DNA from: Adenanthera pavonina
Lineage: Eukaryota; Streptophyta; Magnoliopsida; Fabales; Fabaceae
DNA: 64,000 nucleotides
Assembly: GCA_026686845.1 (NCBI GenBank)
Contig: JAIVEN010000004.1
Coordinates: 16,772,827-16,836,826, forward strand
Reading direction: 5' to 3'
Below the pieces are notes generated by a model. That model had not been told where the DNA came from, searched no databases, and saw only the letters and a list, made by a program, of their open reading frames with translations. This document shows, piece by piece, positions 1-10,685 of the stretch (positions are counted from its first letter, which is position 1; each line of letters begins with the position of its first letter). Made by a program: the position numbers and the translations under genes.

Positions 1-235
1 ACAGTTTTTGCAATATCAAACTTAACTGTTTTACCCACAACTTCAAATGAAGTTCTCTTTATATATTTGTAGCTTAACTAGTCGTTAGATATAAAATCTA
101 TCCATTAAGCACTTTAAACAATAGTTACTCTGCAAAAAGAGCTATTTACCAACTGCGCTAAATGTGTCTGACACACTAAAATTTGAATATTGAGGCTCAA
201 CAAACAAATTTTGCAGAGATAGAAGGTTAAGTAAT
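1..235 (-). repeat. Truncated Sire-like copia LTR fragment
   Basis: This stretch aligns by eye with the middle of the LTRs of copia X (about 27410-27620) and Y (about 11190-11400). Shared landmarks in order are 'acccacaacttcaaatga', a degenerate TATA region, 'aaaatctatcc', 'gttactctg', 'accaactgc', 'ctgacacactaaaattt' and 'gaaggttaa'. It is more diverged than those copies and has the same minus orientation. The window edge cuts its left side. The similarity stops at 235, where a TGTTG-starting sequence begins, so a later insertion is likely. Confidence 0.75.
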
Positions 236-480
236 TGTTGCACCTAAATTTTAATTTTCCAACATGAAAAATTAAAACAAGTAGAGTCGCCACCAAAATT
301 TTTAAAAAAGAAATTTTGGAAAACCTTTGAAAAAGAAATAATGGTCTGCAAGGGGTAGATTGCATTATGGGAAATGTGTTAGACATCTCATAATACCCGT
401 TCATAAAAAAAGTTACTTTAAATTGATTATACAAAATTAATATGAACTTAAAATTATTTTAATTACCTTTATCAAATATA
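236..480 (+). repeat. Possible Tat/Ogre-type gypsy LTR start
   Basis: The stretch begins TGTTGCACC exactly where the copia LTR homology stops. It carries 'gagtcgccacc' near 284, 'ggtctgc' near 352 and a 'gggaaatgtgttagacatc' block followed by 'acccg'. These words in this order resemble the conserved start of Tat/Ogre-lineage gypsy LTRs, which I know from memory only. No coding domain of that lineage and no second LTR are in the window. The assignment is tentative and the end coordinate is arbitrary. Confidence 0.35.
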
Positions 481-1418
481 TAAAGAAAGAGATAAAATAA
501 ATAATTAAATAAAAAAGCATATTTTTATTTGCAAGGTTGGACTTAACCTAGAATGAAACTTTAGGCCTTACATACGCTATAAGGAATCAAAGTTCACGTA
601 ATTCGTGGCGAAGATTCATGTCAGCTGGTTTGTGTTTTTTAAGAAAAATAATATATGTATTTTCAATAAAATAATTTTTAATAGTTTCTTTTGTTATTTT
701 TGAAAGTCAAACTACACAATATATATATGAACATATGAAAAGACCTTTTAGTTATTTATTTATTGTTTATTAATAAATCCATAAAGATTCCTAAAATCTC
801 ACGTGGTAACTAACCAGCTTACATACTTACGGAAACTCTAAAAACTTCACATAGGATAACTCAAAAATATATTATAAAATTATATTAAAAATATTTTTAA
901 TTAAGATAGATGGAAAACTTTATTAAGTTTGAAGAAATTTTTATTTCAAAAACATTTTCTAAAAAAAAAGAAAATGCATAATTTAATTAGTATACAGTAA
1001 AGGCATAACACAACATGCGATAAATTCATTCATCAAAATATATACCCACCGAGGTTCCAAATACCCCACCGGGCAAATTCTAAAAAAATATTTAATGAGA
1101 AAAATATATGCAATTTTATTACAAAGTATGATTTTGTGTATTAGTGTGAAGACAAATCATATATCACATTATCATAACCACAAAACGAGGAAATAATAAA
1201 AAAAATGTAATCCATTCCCCAATTTTCATCATTATAAAACACATACAAAGTTATTTCTTTTACAACTATATATGTTTTCGACCACAACTTTGGAAGATAG
1301 ATATTTCAACCGAATTCAATGATCTTGAAAAAGAAAAAGTAATCATCCAATATTGTAATCTCTATAATTCTCATAATAAGCCAAGCTCAGGGGATAGAGA
1401 AGCAAGATAATTAACATT
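481..1418. other. AT-rich non-coding stretch
   Basis: No coding region or RNA gene is recognisable. The DNA is very AT-rich, with poly-A and poly-T runs. It may be the decayed continuation of the LTR-like sequence that begins at 236. It ends at the ATT target duplication of CACTA-A (1416-1418). Confidence 0.6.
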
Positions 1419-3044
1419 CACTACAACAGAAATGATATTTGGGTATGCTTTTTTTTTTCTTTCAGGTACGCTTTTGAAGCATACCCTATATGACCGCTCC
1501 AAATTCCTTTGGATATGCTTTTGAAAAGCATACCCAAAATATGTTATTTGGGTACACTTTATAAGAAGTATACCCATAGGTCTATATTTTTTTTTAAAAA
1601 AATATTTTTCATTTTAAAACAAAAATATTTTTCATTTTTTTCCTGCTCCCCCACTATAAGATTTTTGGGCCAAAAGAAACTTTATTAATGTAAAAAAAGG
1701 ATTACACACATTTGATCAGGAAAGCAAAAAATCCCTATCATACAACTTACAAAAGAATTAAATAAAATAGACAAATTAACAAGCATACAATCTACAACAA
1801 AAAAAAAGAGAATACAATAAAACCAATCAACTAACACCATTTCTAGCATGAACCTCTTCATACTTGTGATGCTCAGCCTCACAATTAACAACTATTTCTC
1901 CATTGTTCTTACTTAAATGAAATTAATCTTGCACTGTATCCAAAATTCACACAATTAATCAAATTTAAAAAAATGTCATATATTCATCTTAGAACTAGTA
2001 GGCAAGCCCTAACAAATATGGCACAATTATTGAAATAATTCAAAAATGAAAACAGGTTATGATAATAGCTAATAATTCAAACCATACCCCTAAGCCTTAG
2101 GATTTGAATCGTGGAGTTCATTGATAATCAAAACAAAAGCTTTAGTCCACTTGAGTTATTCACAACCTTCACCAATTAACAATCAACAAGCAGGTGATCA
2201 TGTTAAGTTATTCACAATGTTTTGATTCCTAAAATCTTTTGCATAACCTTAAGTATCACATGCCTGAAATATACTTATCTTTAGACCAATGATAGTCCAA
2301 TAATACAGAAGAGCCCATCTCGATCAGTAATTATACTTTCCAAATTCAAGTTGCACACTCACAACCCACCAATTTGCATTATAACTTTGATGTCTAATAC
2401 TATGACATGAAGAACATAACATATGGCTCAATTTGAGAGTTTCAAATTAGGATCCATATGAGCAGAATCTCAATCATACTTTTCATCCTTAACAAGCAAC
2501 AAAAGTCCCTAATTTTATTATAATTATCCTATTAATTTCAGTAAGATGAGATCATGTAGCTAACTAAGACCAACTTAGATACAAAAATCTAAACCTACAA
2601 TGGATTCTAGTGACCCAAACCTCAATCTTTTGCAAACTAGGATGTCAAAAAAACTATTTCATCATATTTTTTCTAGCTCAACACTTAGGCAACCACCACC
2701 AAAAGAAAGAAATTAAAATAGACAGAACTCAAAACATGATAACTCCTAGATGACCTAAAAGAATAAATCAAACTTCAGTATAAATGAGAAGAAGTTTCTA
2801 ACTCAGGAAGTCATAAACAAAGTAGAGCACTATGTACTCAACTCCACACCCCAAATCCCTTCTCGCATCCTTTAAACATCGATGAACCTTAAAATGATAT
2901 TCACTAAGATTTTTGTCAAGTTTTTAGCACGGAGCATAAAACTTAGAAGAAGAAGTTATGCTGAAGTTATGACAAGGTGATTTCATATGCATAATTCTAG
3001 CACCAAAGAATATGATTGCATTTAGAATTTTAGCCCACATGTTT

Positions 3045-3440
3045 AACAATTTTAGTGAAGAATTTTGAACAAAAACATAGCTGTATGTAACAGTTTCAAG
3101 CCCAAAACAGAATCCTGACATGCACATTAATTTTATTGTAGAATTTTGCACAATAACATAGCTATATGCAGTTGTTTCAATCAAAAAACAAAATCCTAAC
3201 TTGAGCAGCAATATTACTGTAGAATTATGTATAGAAGCATAGCTGTTATGCAGCAATTTTGAGTCCCAAAACAAAATCCTAGAGTGAGCAGTAATTTTAA
3301 TCCCAAATTTTGCACAAAAAACTTGATAACATGGCTACAAGTAGTAGTTTCAAGCCTAAAACAGAATCCTGACATGCAAAACAATTTTAATGTAGAGTTT
3401 TGCACAGAAACAGAGTTATATGCAACAGCTTTAAGCTCTA
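3045..3440. repeat. ~80-90 bp tandem repeat, about 5 copies
   Basis: A degenerate unit recurs with the landmarks 'gaattttgcac', 'acatagct', 'tatgcaac', 'gtttcaag' and 'aaaacagaatcctgacatgc'. The landmark 'gaattttg' or close variants fall near 3060, 3139, 3221, 3304 and 3395. The array lies wholly inside CACTA-A. On the minus strand several units stay in frame, giving a recurring peptide pattern around GFCF-LET-SYV-VQNS. I take this as a by-product of a period near a multiple of three, not as a gene. Confidence 0.75.
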
Positions 3441-4439
3441 AAGAAGTGAGAGACACACAAGAAAATTCATCATCGAATATGACCAAATTTTGACATTCAT
3501 TGAACTTAATATAATAGCAATTGAAAGAAAAAATGCTATAGAACATAGCCAAATATTTGATAATCAAAACAAGCTCGTTAGATGAATTATTCCAAACGTT
3601 CAGAAACTGAACAAGAAAGATAGAAGTGAGAATTAAGGACTAAATAATCTAGACTATCATGCCACCTGGAGGACATGACACGATTTTTGAAGTCTAACTA
3701 GCTTGATAGAATATACAGGCATGAGAAACTATGTTGATTCATGAATTGTCTTGAAACTAAATATAACAAAAGAAAACTCAATAAATATAAAAAGAAAATA
3801 ATGCTAGTCAATTATAAAGCAAATTACAAGGCAAAATGTTTTAACCTTAGGAACATTCTCTCTGCTGCAGAGATAGAAAAGGCTCAACAACTGATGCAAC
3901 TATCACAACAAATCCCATACCATCACAAGATCTTTCGCTACTTCAATGTCATAAAGGTTATTAGGTATAAGCATTCTGAAAGCTGAGAGGGTTGTCTCTC
4001 CAAAGCTACAAATATCCAGAAAGGAAAAGAATCGATACATGCATAAAATAAAATAGGAAATGAACAAATTTAGATAATGAACTATCTCTTGGAACTAACC
4101 GATATTGATGAAAAGCGTGTTTCCTCATCTTTATCCCTTTGGGATCCCAAAAATTTGTAGAAGCAAAAAATTACAAGTTTAGTGAGCCACATATGTATGT
4201 GTAATATGAGAGGAACAAGATTTGGGAAAGATTCTTACCTTTAGGTTCTGTTGGACCATTACATGAATTAGGAGTTTCTTCAATCTTTGCAACCTCACTT
4301 TGCCCTCAATCAAAAGTTTCTTTCAATGCTAACCAAAGTTTCAAGGAACACCCAAATGAAATTCAAGAATAGCACATACATAGCAATTGCATAGAGTCAA
4401 AGTCTCAAGCAGATTATTAAGGTCTCAGATGCAACAATA

Positions 4440-4830
4440 GGCGTAACCAACCACGAGAATAGGGATACACACCCACGCACGACTCCGATTTTTGGCCAAT
4501 CTAGTCCTGTCTCCTTTTCACATTGCTCCTTAAGCAATGGCCTAGTTTTGCCGAACCAGCCACCACGACCCGCGAAATGAAGACTAATGAAGTAGGTAGC
4601 ACGAGAGCAAAGATACACACCCACGCACGACCCAAGACCCGGTGACCCACGCACGACCTTCGAAGAAGAAGAGTAAGGGAGTACTGAAATGTGAAGTAAG
4701 AGAAAGTGAGTGGTGCGGCTAAATAAAGGGGGCAACGGGGCTTCAGTGATGATGGCGGAGTTTTGCGCGAAAAGATCAAAATTTGAGAGCGGGAGAGGCT
4801 TTTTGTTTGAAGAAATTAAAGTGGTAAAGG
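4440..4830. other. GC-richer patch with repeated 17-mer in CACTA-A
   Basis: This patch is clearly richer in G and C than the rest of CACTA-A. It contains 'acacacccacgcacgac' twice (near 4467 and 4616) and a shorter 'cccacgcacgacc' near 4646. It sits just inside the right subterminal repeats. In CACTA elements such a patch can be a promoter or first exon region or captured host DNA. No protein family is recognisable in any frame, so the role is unknown. Confidence 0.5.
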
Positions 4831-5113
4831 AGCCGCGGTTATGTTCGAAGGACTTTAGCTTTTTAGTTAAGATTTAGGTATGCTTATATATATTATGTGT
4901 CTAAAGACCCCGCTATTTGGTATGCTTTTAAACAAAGTGCACCTAAATATATTTGGGTTATCATATTTTGGTATGCTTTTTTTAAAAAGTGTACCAAATG
5001 ATAGGCATTTGAGTATGCTTTTTGTTATAAGCATACCGAAAGGTACTTTTTGGTATGCTTTTTAAAAAAACATACCTATATATGCGTACTTAAATATTAA
5101 ATCTGTAGTAGTG

Positions 5114-5552
5114 ATTATTATGCCGAGGTTAAAAGAAAAGAAAAGATAAAATGAAGGGAGAATATAGATGAAGGCTATATGTGCTGCCACATAATGTGAA
5201 AGTGCCACCTTTGGCCAAAGTTGTCATCAACGATGACACCACTTTATTGGGATATCATTTTGGAAGCCCAGTAAAAAAGCATAGATTTTGCAAAAAAATT
5301 ATACGTACATGACAACAAAGAAGAAGAAAAGAAAAAGGGAAAAAGAAGAAGAAAGAAAAAAAAGTTATTACAATGGCAAAGTCAAAGACAGAAGAATATC
5401 ACGGAATGTCATTCCAATGATTTAGCCAATGTGTTTGGCAAGCATAGTCATAATTATGTAATTATACACTTTGTCTTATGGAACACAAACCATAATATTA
5501 TGAAAATTATACACTTTGGCTTATGGAATACAAACCATGATATTATGACATA
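5114..5552. other. Spacer with a 46-bp tandem duplication
   Basis: Nothing in this stretch between CACTA-A and CACTA-B looks coding. A direct duplication occupies about 5459-5504 and 5505-5550; each copy starts 'attatacacttt', continues 'cttatggaa' and ends 'atattatga'. CACTA-B lies directly at its right edge. Confidence 0.65.
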
Positions 5553-6084
5553 CACTATTATACATAACCCCAATTTACATCGGTTATTTTAACCTTTCTA
5601 AATCAGTTTTGAAAGTGATGTAGAAGCTGGCGATGTAGAAAATCTAATTATTTACATCGGTTAAAAAACCAATGTAGAAAAATTATTTTACATCGGTTTG
5701 TATATAAAACCGATATAAAAACATATGCTTTTTACATCGGTTTCTATTACAAAATCGTTGTAACTTTGAATTTTTTTTTAATACTAAACTAAAAGCAATC
5801 TATATCAAAACTTAAATTTACAACCAAATTTCCAAAAGAGCTTAACAAATTTGGCAGCCACAATAGCAATAATAATTTCATAGCACATAAGTTTTATGCA
5901 TCAACTAAAATATATTTTAAAGTTAAGTAACCAATCTAAATCTGACTAAACTATATATTTGGAAATATAGTTGACATTCACAACTAATACTTAGAAAAAT
6001 TTTGCTCTAGAAAATCAAATAAGATGAAGCCAACCAACAACAAAAACTGATAAAAAAAGAAGGCAGTAAGAAAAGTAAAATGGC

Positions 6085-8240
6085 ATTGCATAAGTAAGAG
6101 AGAAACCATTGCATCTTGAAGTGATTCTGCTTTAGCTGATTGGTTTATAGTCTCAACCAATTGGAATGATTTCGAACCTAGTGCCCCACACACTAAAAGA
6201 AAGCAATGCCATAGTAAAATAGTTAGAAACACTAAATAATAACAAATCAAGCATTACAACATAAAAGCAATTTGAGGTGCCAAGCTTGAAAAATATTTAG
6301 TATTAAAAATGGAAAAGGTACAAAAAAATTGGAAAAGTAAAATCAAAATTACTTTAGTTAACCATAAATTACTTACTATCAAGTACAAAATGATTTGGTT
6401 GCACATTCAAGAAGAGGGGAGGCACCTATATCACAACCAACCACTTTAGTATGAGTTACTTTTTTGGAAAGCAAGTGCCTGCAATAAACTACATGCATTA
6501 AACCATTCAGCTTTCTAGGAAAGAAAAGCATATTCCTATGATCTTGAAGAGTGACAAACAAAATAATGTATAGCTGTTAAGCTCAGCTCTTATAAGAGAT
6601 GCATAGTACCTTTCCATTCATCCTTTCCACAGCCAATTGAATAGAGTCTTCCTTGACTAACCAAATATAACCAATTCATAGGAATTGGCCATATTCTCTA
6701 TCATGAGAAGCTTGACTGCAATATGACAATGAACAATTCAAATTAAACAACAATGAATTCAAATGAAGTTCACCTTTGAACTTGAAAGTATGCTTGATTG
6801 ACAAGAATGGATAAGAAGAGAAAGAAAGGAAACTTTTCATTTTTTCCCTTTAAATCAAACTTTCCTTTCCTCTTTCCTAGACCATTCTTCTCAATCCAAA
6901 TGTATCCCAAGATTTCCAAACATAGAAGTTGAATGAGAGGAAATAATTATATATCTGTAGTCAATATAACTTAAGAATTAACCCTTCAATAGAGATTGCA
7001 TTGCATCACAACATTCTCTGCCAATGAAGCATACAAGCAAAAAAGATGTTATTACCTTGAGTAACTTCACTAAACTTTGAAAATGCCTTTACCAAGCATC
7101 CTACAAAAGCTGACAGAGGAAGCCTTGCATTGTTCTACCCTTAAGACTTAAGTAAAATGACCCATCACTACATATAGATTGTAAAACTTCAATGAGACAA
7201 AATCTTTGCAGCCATATCAATTATTAATCAAGACAGCTTACCATATCATTCTCACATGTTCAAGAATTGAAACAGGGAAGTCCATACTCTATTCACTCTG
7301 TTTTCAAGAACATTAATTTTACAACAGACCTATAAGATCTTTCATAGAAATGATACAACGCACAGTCACAACCAAGTATAGCAGCAGAATTGTGAAATGA
7401 AATGTGACAATGTAGCTATGAATTCCTAAGCAAAGAATATTATTTCTCCTATAAGTTCAAAATTGTCCCTTGGCATTTCTACGCAAAAATGTGCATAACA
7501 CTCCCAAATAGTAGGAAATCATTTTGAATGGCCTATATAAGCTCTCATCTTCATGCAATTTAAATGAAGAAGCAGACTTAAAGTTAACTCCCTATAACAA
7601 GAACAATGTTGAATAAAAATTTTGAAGTGCCTCGCTATATCTAATCCCTTCATCGTTTCTTCAATGTTCAATATTAGAGTGTTAAAATAAAAATAAATTA
7701 GGGATACCTTTAATGAAGACTTTAGCTAGAGAAGACATATTGAATTTTAGAAAAAGTACAGCTGTAGCAAAAGAATGAAAAGGGGTCATAACGAAGAGTG
7801 AGGGATGAGGCATAAATTGATAGTGAAGTAAACATTGGATAAAGTGGGCATTTTAGAAATAGAGACTCTTGAGATTGATGATTTTGAAATTGAGAACCTT
7901 CACATAATAGCTTGACTTGACTAGTAATTATAGAGAAAAAAATGAAAAGAAAAAAACTCACCGTGGGAGTGGAGACGAAGACCGAAGAGTACGGCATAAC
8001 GGAGTGGAGTGGAGGTGGAGCACCGTGGGTTTTCCAATGAGGCAAAAAATGAAAAACGAAGGCCGACAGAGACCGCGTAGGAGGGAGCTTGGATCTGTCG
8101 TTAAGATGGGCGACAACCACATAGGAGGGAGGAGATGACCGCGTGAGAGGGTAGCTGTGTGGGAGGCAAGGAGACAACCGCATGTGAGAGGGAAGCTGAA
8201 ATTTAGAGACAGAGAGAAGGAAGCCACGTGGGATTTTCAA
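6085..8240 (-). pseudogene. Captured multi-exon host gene fragments in CACTA-B (RRM-like)
   Basis: Read on the minus strand, exon-like blocks match CACTA-D at the same relative positions: a first-exon-like block near 7958-8100 followed by a GTGAGT donor, a short block near 7690-7740 encoding MSSL-KVFIKG followed by GTATCC, and a block near 6110-6195 encoding VCGALGS---QLVE with SLQDAM. VFIKG resembles an RNP2 motif, and the partner block in CACTA-D has an RNP1-like motif, so the source was probably an RNA-recognition-motif gene. The reading frame is not continuous. A 59-bp direct duplication follows at 8191-8309. Confidence 0.5.
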
Positions 8241-8320
8241 GTGAGCGAGGGAAGGTGAAATTTAGAGAGAGAGACAAGGAAGCCACGTGGGATTTTCAAG
8301 TGAGTGAGGGAAGCTGAAAT
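8191..8320. repeat. 59-bp direct duplication in CACTA-B
   Basis: Two near-identical units starting near 8191 and 8250 share 'gtgaaatttagaga' (or 'gctgaaattt') and 'gccacgtgggattttcaag', with a partial third start near 8309. It lies in the GC-richer first-exon-like region. Confidence 0.75.
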
Positions 8321-9090
8321 TTAAGTTCTGTTTGGCCGAATGGTTACATCGGTTTTTTTTTTATAAAAAAACTGATGTAAGTAGATTTATATCAGTTTTT
8401 TATATAAAACCTATATAAATACAATTGGTTTTTATAAAATCATATTTCTATACGAATATTACAATATAAAAATGTAATTATATTATTTACATATTTTTAT
8501 TTAATTATATTAAAGAATTAATATATTAATAATGTAATCATTTTTTTATTTATTTAACTTTAATATATTGTTTTACTTTCTTAAGAAATTATATTTATAT
8601 CTACTTGCAAATTTAAATTGGTCTTATGTTAAAAAATATAAAGATGGACGAAAAAAAATGAAGACATGTTTATATCGATTTTTTTTTTAAATCGACATAA
8701 ATAATAAAAATAAATAATAAAAAAATATATTAAAATATATTGTAATTGAATATATTATATAATTATATTTTTACTCAATTGCATTAATATGAATTTTTTA
8801 GGATGAACATGTTTACATCGGTTTTTAATAAAATCGATGTAGAAAGATATAAAATGATAAATTTATTTACAAAATTGCCACCAATCATCATTTTATATCG
8901 GTTTTTTTTAACTGATATAAATAACTGACGTAAAAAGAACTTTTTGTAGTAGTGATAAGACAAATCAATCCATCACCAATGAGAATACGCCTTTATCCTT
9001 GTTAAGAATATTCATGGATATGAGTAATTTGTCTACAAGACCTCACCAAAATATCATACTTTGGAGTCCATGGAAACAAATTGAAGAAAG

Positions 9091-9122
9091 AAAAATAAAT
9101 AAATAAATAAATAAATAAATAA
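9091..9122. repeat. (AAAT)n microsatellite
   Basis: About seven uninterrupted AAAT units. Confidence 0.9.
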
Positions 9123-9811
9123 GATAAAATAAAATAAAGATAAAACAAGTATGTATATCACAAATGCATCTTTCCCTATTGAGAGGGGTTTATTGACGTG
9201 AGTAGTTTATTTAATAGACCTTACCAAAATATAGAATTTGGGATCCATGGAAATACTTAAGAAGAGGATAATGTAGTAAATCACATTCTAAAAAGGTCTA
9301 ACCTTTTAGAAAAGCCCAATTATGTAATGAGATAGAATAAAGAAGAATAAAAGAAATTTCATACCTGAAGCCTTATCGAAAAAAACTAACACCCACTCTC
9401 AACTTTTCCTCAACTTCTCTCGTACTCTCTGCTTTTCTCTCAATCTCTCCTTTCTTTGATTCTTGTTAATGCCTCTCTCCTCAGCTTGCCTCTTTTTATA
9501 ATGTCAAAAAGAAATCATTCGATTAATACTCTAAAATTATAAATATCCTTTGTTATTATTTTTTCTTTGATATTTATATTAAGATTGATTGATTTGCTTT
9601 CTTTTTCTCATTATTACCTTGATATCATATATCAATCATTGATTTTTCCTTCTTTTTTTTATTTTTATTACTTTTTATTTTTGTGAAAATCACAAAAAAG
9701 AGAAAATCATAACTCCTCAAGATATGACTATCTTTGGGAGGTATTATTACTTTTTATTATTTTATCTTATGAAAACTCTCCTTTTTTTGTTCATATTTAG
9801 AAAAAAATTAT

Positions 9812-9841
9812 TATTTATTATTATTATTATTATTATTATTT
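9812..9841. repeat. (ATT)n microsatellite
   Basis: A run of eight or more ATT units. Confidence 0.85.
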
Positions 9842-10685
9842 TAAAGGGACCTGGGCAAAATATGGTATTCAGAGTTTCCCTTCTTTACTTGTTTCTTGAG
9901 TGAGAAAGGAGAAAAGTTGTGGGTTTTAAAGTTATCACATAGGGAACAAGTAAAAATAAGAACACGTATTTTATTCATCCATGCAATGCAAAGATGACAT
10001 TAGACTTTACTAGACTTAGCCTTGGTTTGAATTTAAGTCAACCATGCATGCAATACAGTGAGGCGACGATATTATTTAACCAGACTAAGCTACCATGATC
10101 AACCTCTATGCCTGCAAGCTTGATCCATTCAATTCTTTTAAGAAAAAGAATCACTTGAGGCCTCACTTTGTTCCTTTTTCACCATACAGGTGTTTGCCAC
10201 TAAAGCGAAGAGCCATAGGATCATTCGAGATTTGGCATCTAGCCATTTTGTCATAAACTGTGGCATGTGTAATTACTCGGTGTTTGGTGAATGAAAATAG
10301 CTAGCTAAGTGAATTGAAAATTTTAATATTAAAAGGCATTCACATTGGTTATATATGAACCCTTTTGAGAGGTCATTGGAGATGTCTCTCTCTCTCTCTT
10401 TTCTTTTGTTTTTTTTTTGGGATTAACTATCTTAGTTATCAATTGGACCCAAATCCAGTATTTTATATCACTTTACTTGAGCCCGTGGGTCCTTAACATT
10501 TCTAAATAGTTCCTAGTATCTCCAGTGTGCATAAATAAATCAAGAATTCAACTTCTTATTTATATGTCCTTAATTGTTTTAGGATTAGGTAGTAAGAATA
10601 GAACAATACATACTCACTCAGAGCAACAAAAGTAAATTCTAACTATTTGGACCCATACTTTAGTGCAATGGAATCATCAGAGATT

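Larger units (their letters stand above)
1419..5113. mobile_element. CACTA-A, non-autonomous CACTA transposon (3.7 kb)
   Basis: The element starts CACTACAACAGA and ends TCTGTAGTAGTG, giving 12-bp terminal inverted repeats with one mismatch. It is bounded by a perfect 3-bp target duplication, ATT at 1416-1418 and 5114-5116. Both ends carry subterminal repeats of GGTATGCTTTT, often as back-to-back pairs with AAAAGCATACC that can fold into hairpins (1440-1575; 4876-5075). These are the defining marks of the CACTA (En/Spm) superfamily. No transposase can be read, so it would depend on a transposase supplied elsewhere. Inside are an 80-bp tandem repeat (3045-3440) and a GC-richer patch (4440-4830). 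Confidence 0.92.
5553..8954 (-). mobile_element. CACTA-B, non-autonomous CACTA (CATCGGTT family)
   Basis: The right end is TTTTTGTAGTAGTG, the complement of CACTACTACAAAAA. The left end reads CACTATTATACATAACCCC, a mutated form of the family's other terminus (compare the ends at 56107 and 63719). A perfect 3-bp target duplication ATA lies at 5550-5552 and 8955-8957. Subterminal regions are packed with ACATCGGTTTT and its complement, often as inverted pairs. The orientation is opposite to CACTA-C and D. There is no transposase. The inside carries exon-like cargo shared with CACTA-D. Confidence 0.92.
8955..10685. other. AT-rich spacer between CACTA-B and copia Y
   Basis: No gene is supported. 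A diverged direct duplication lies near 9010-9085 and 9190-9260, sharing 'gacct(c/t)accaaaatat' and 'tccatggaaa'. Simple repeats are (AAAT)n at 9091-9122, (ATT)n at about 9812-9841 and (TC)n at 10385-10399. The stretch 9380-9500 is pyrimidine-rich on the plus strand. Nothing else is recognisable. Confidence 0.6.

Noticed and set aside
2924..3567. Minus-strand ORFs with recurring GFCF-LET peptide
   Set aside because: Explained by a tandem repeat with a period near a multiple of three; no known family and no gene structure.
7722..8240. A 172-residue minus-strand ORF in CACTA-B as an intact gene
   Set aside because: It crosses donor-like and acceptor-like sites of the exon blocks and contains the 59-bp duplication region edge; the matching frame is not kept in CACTA-D.
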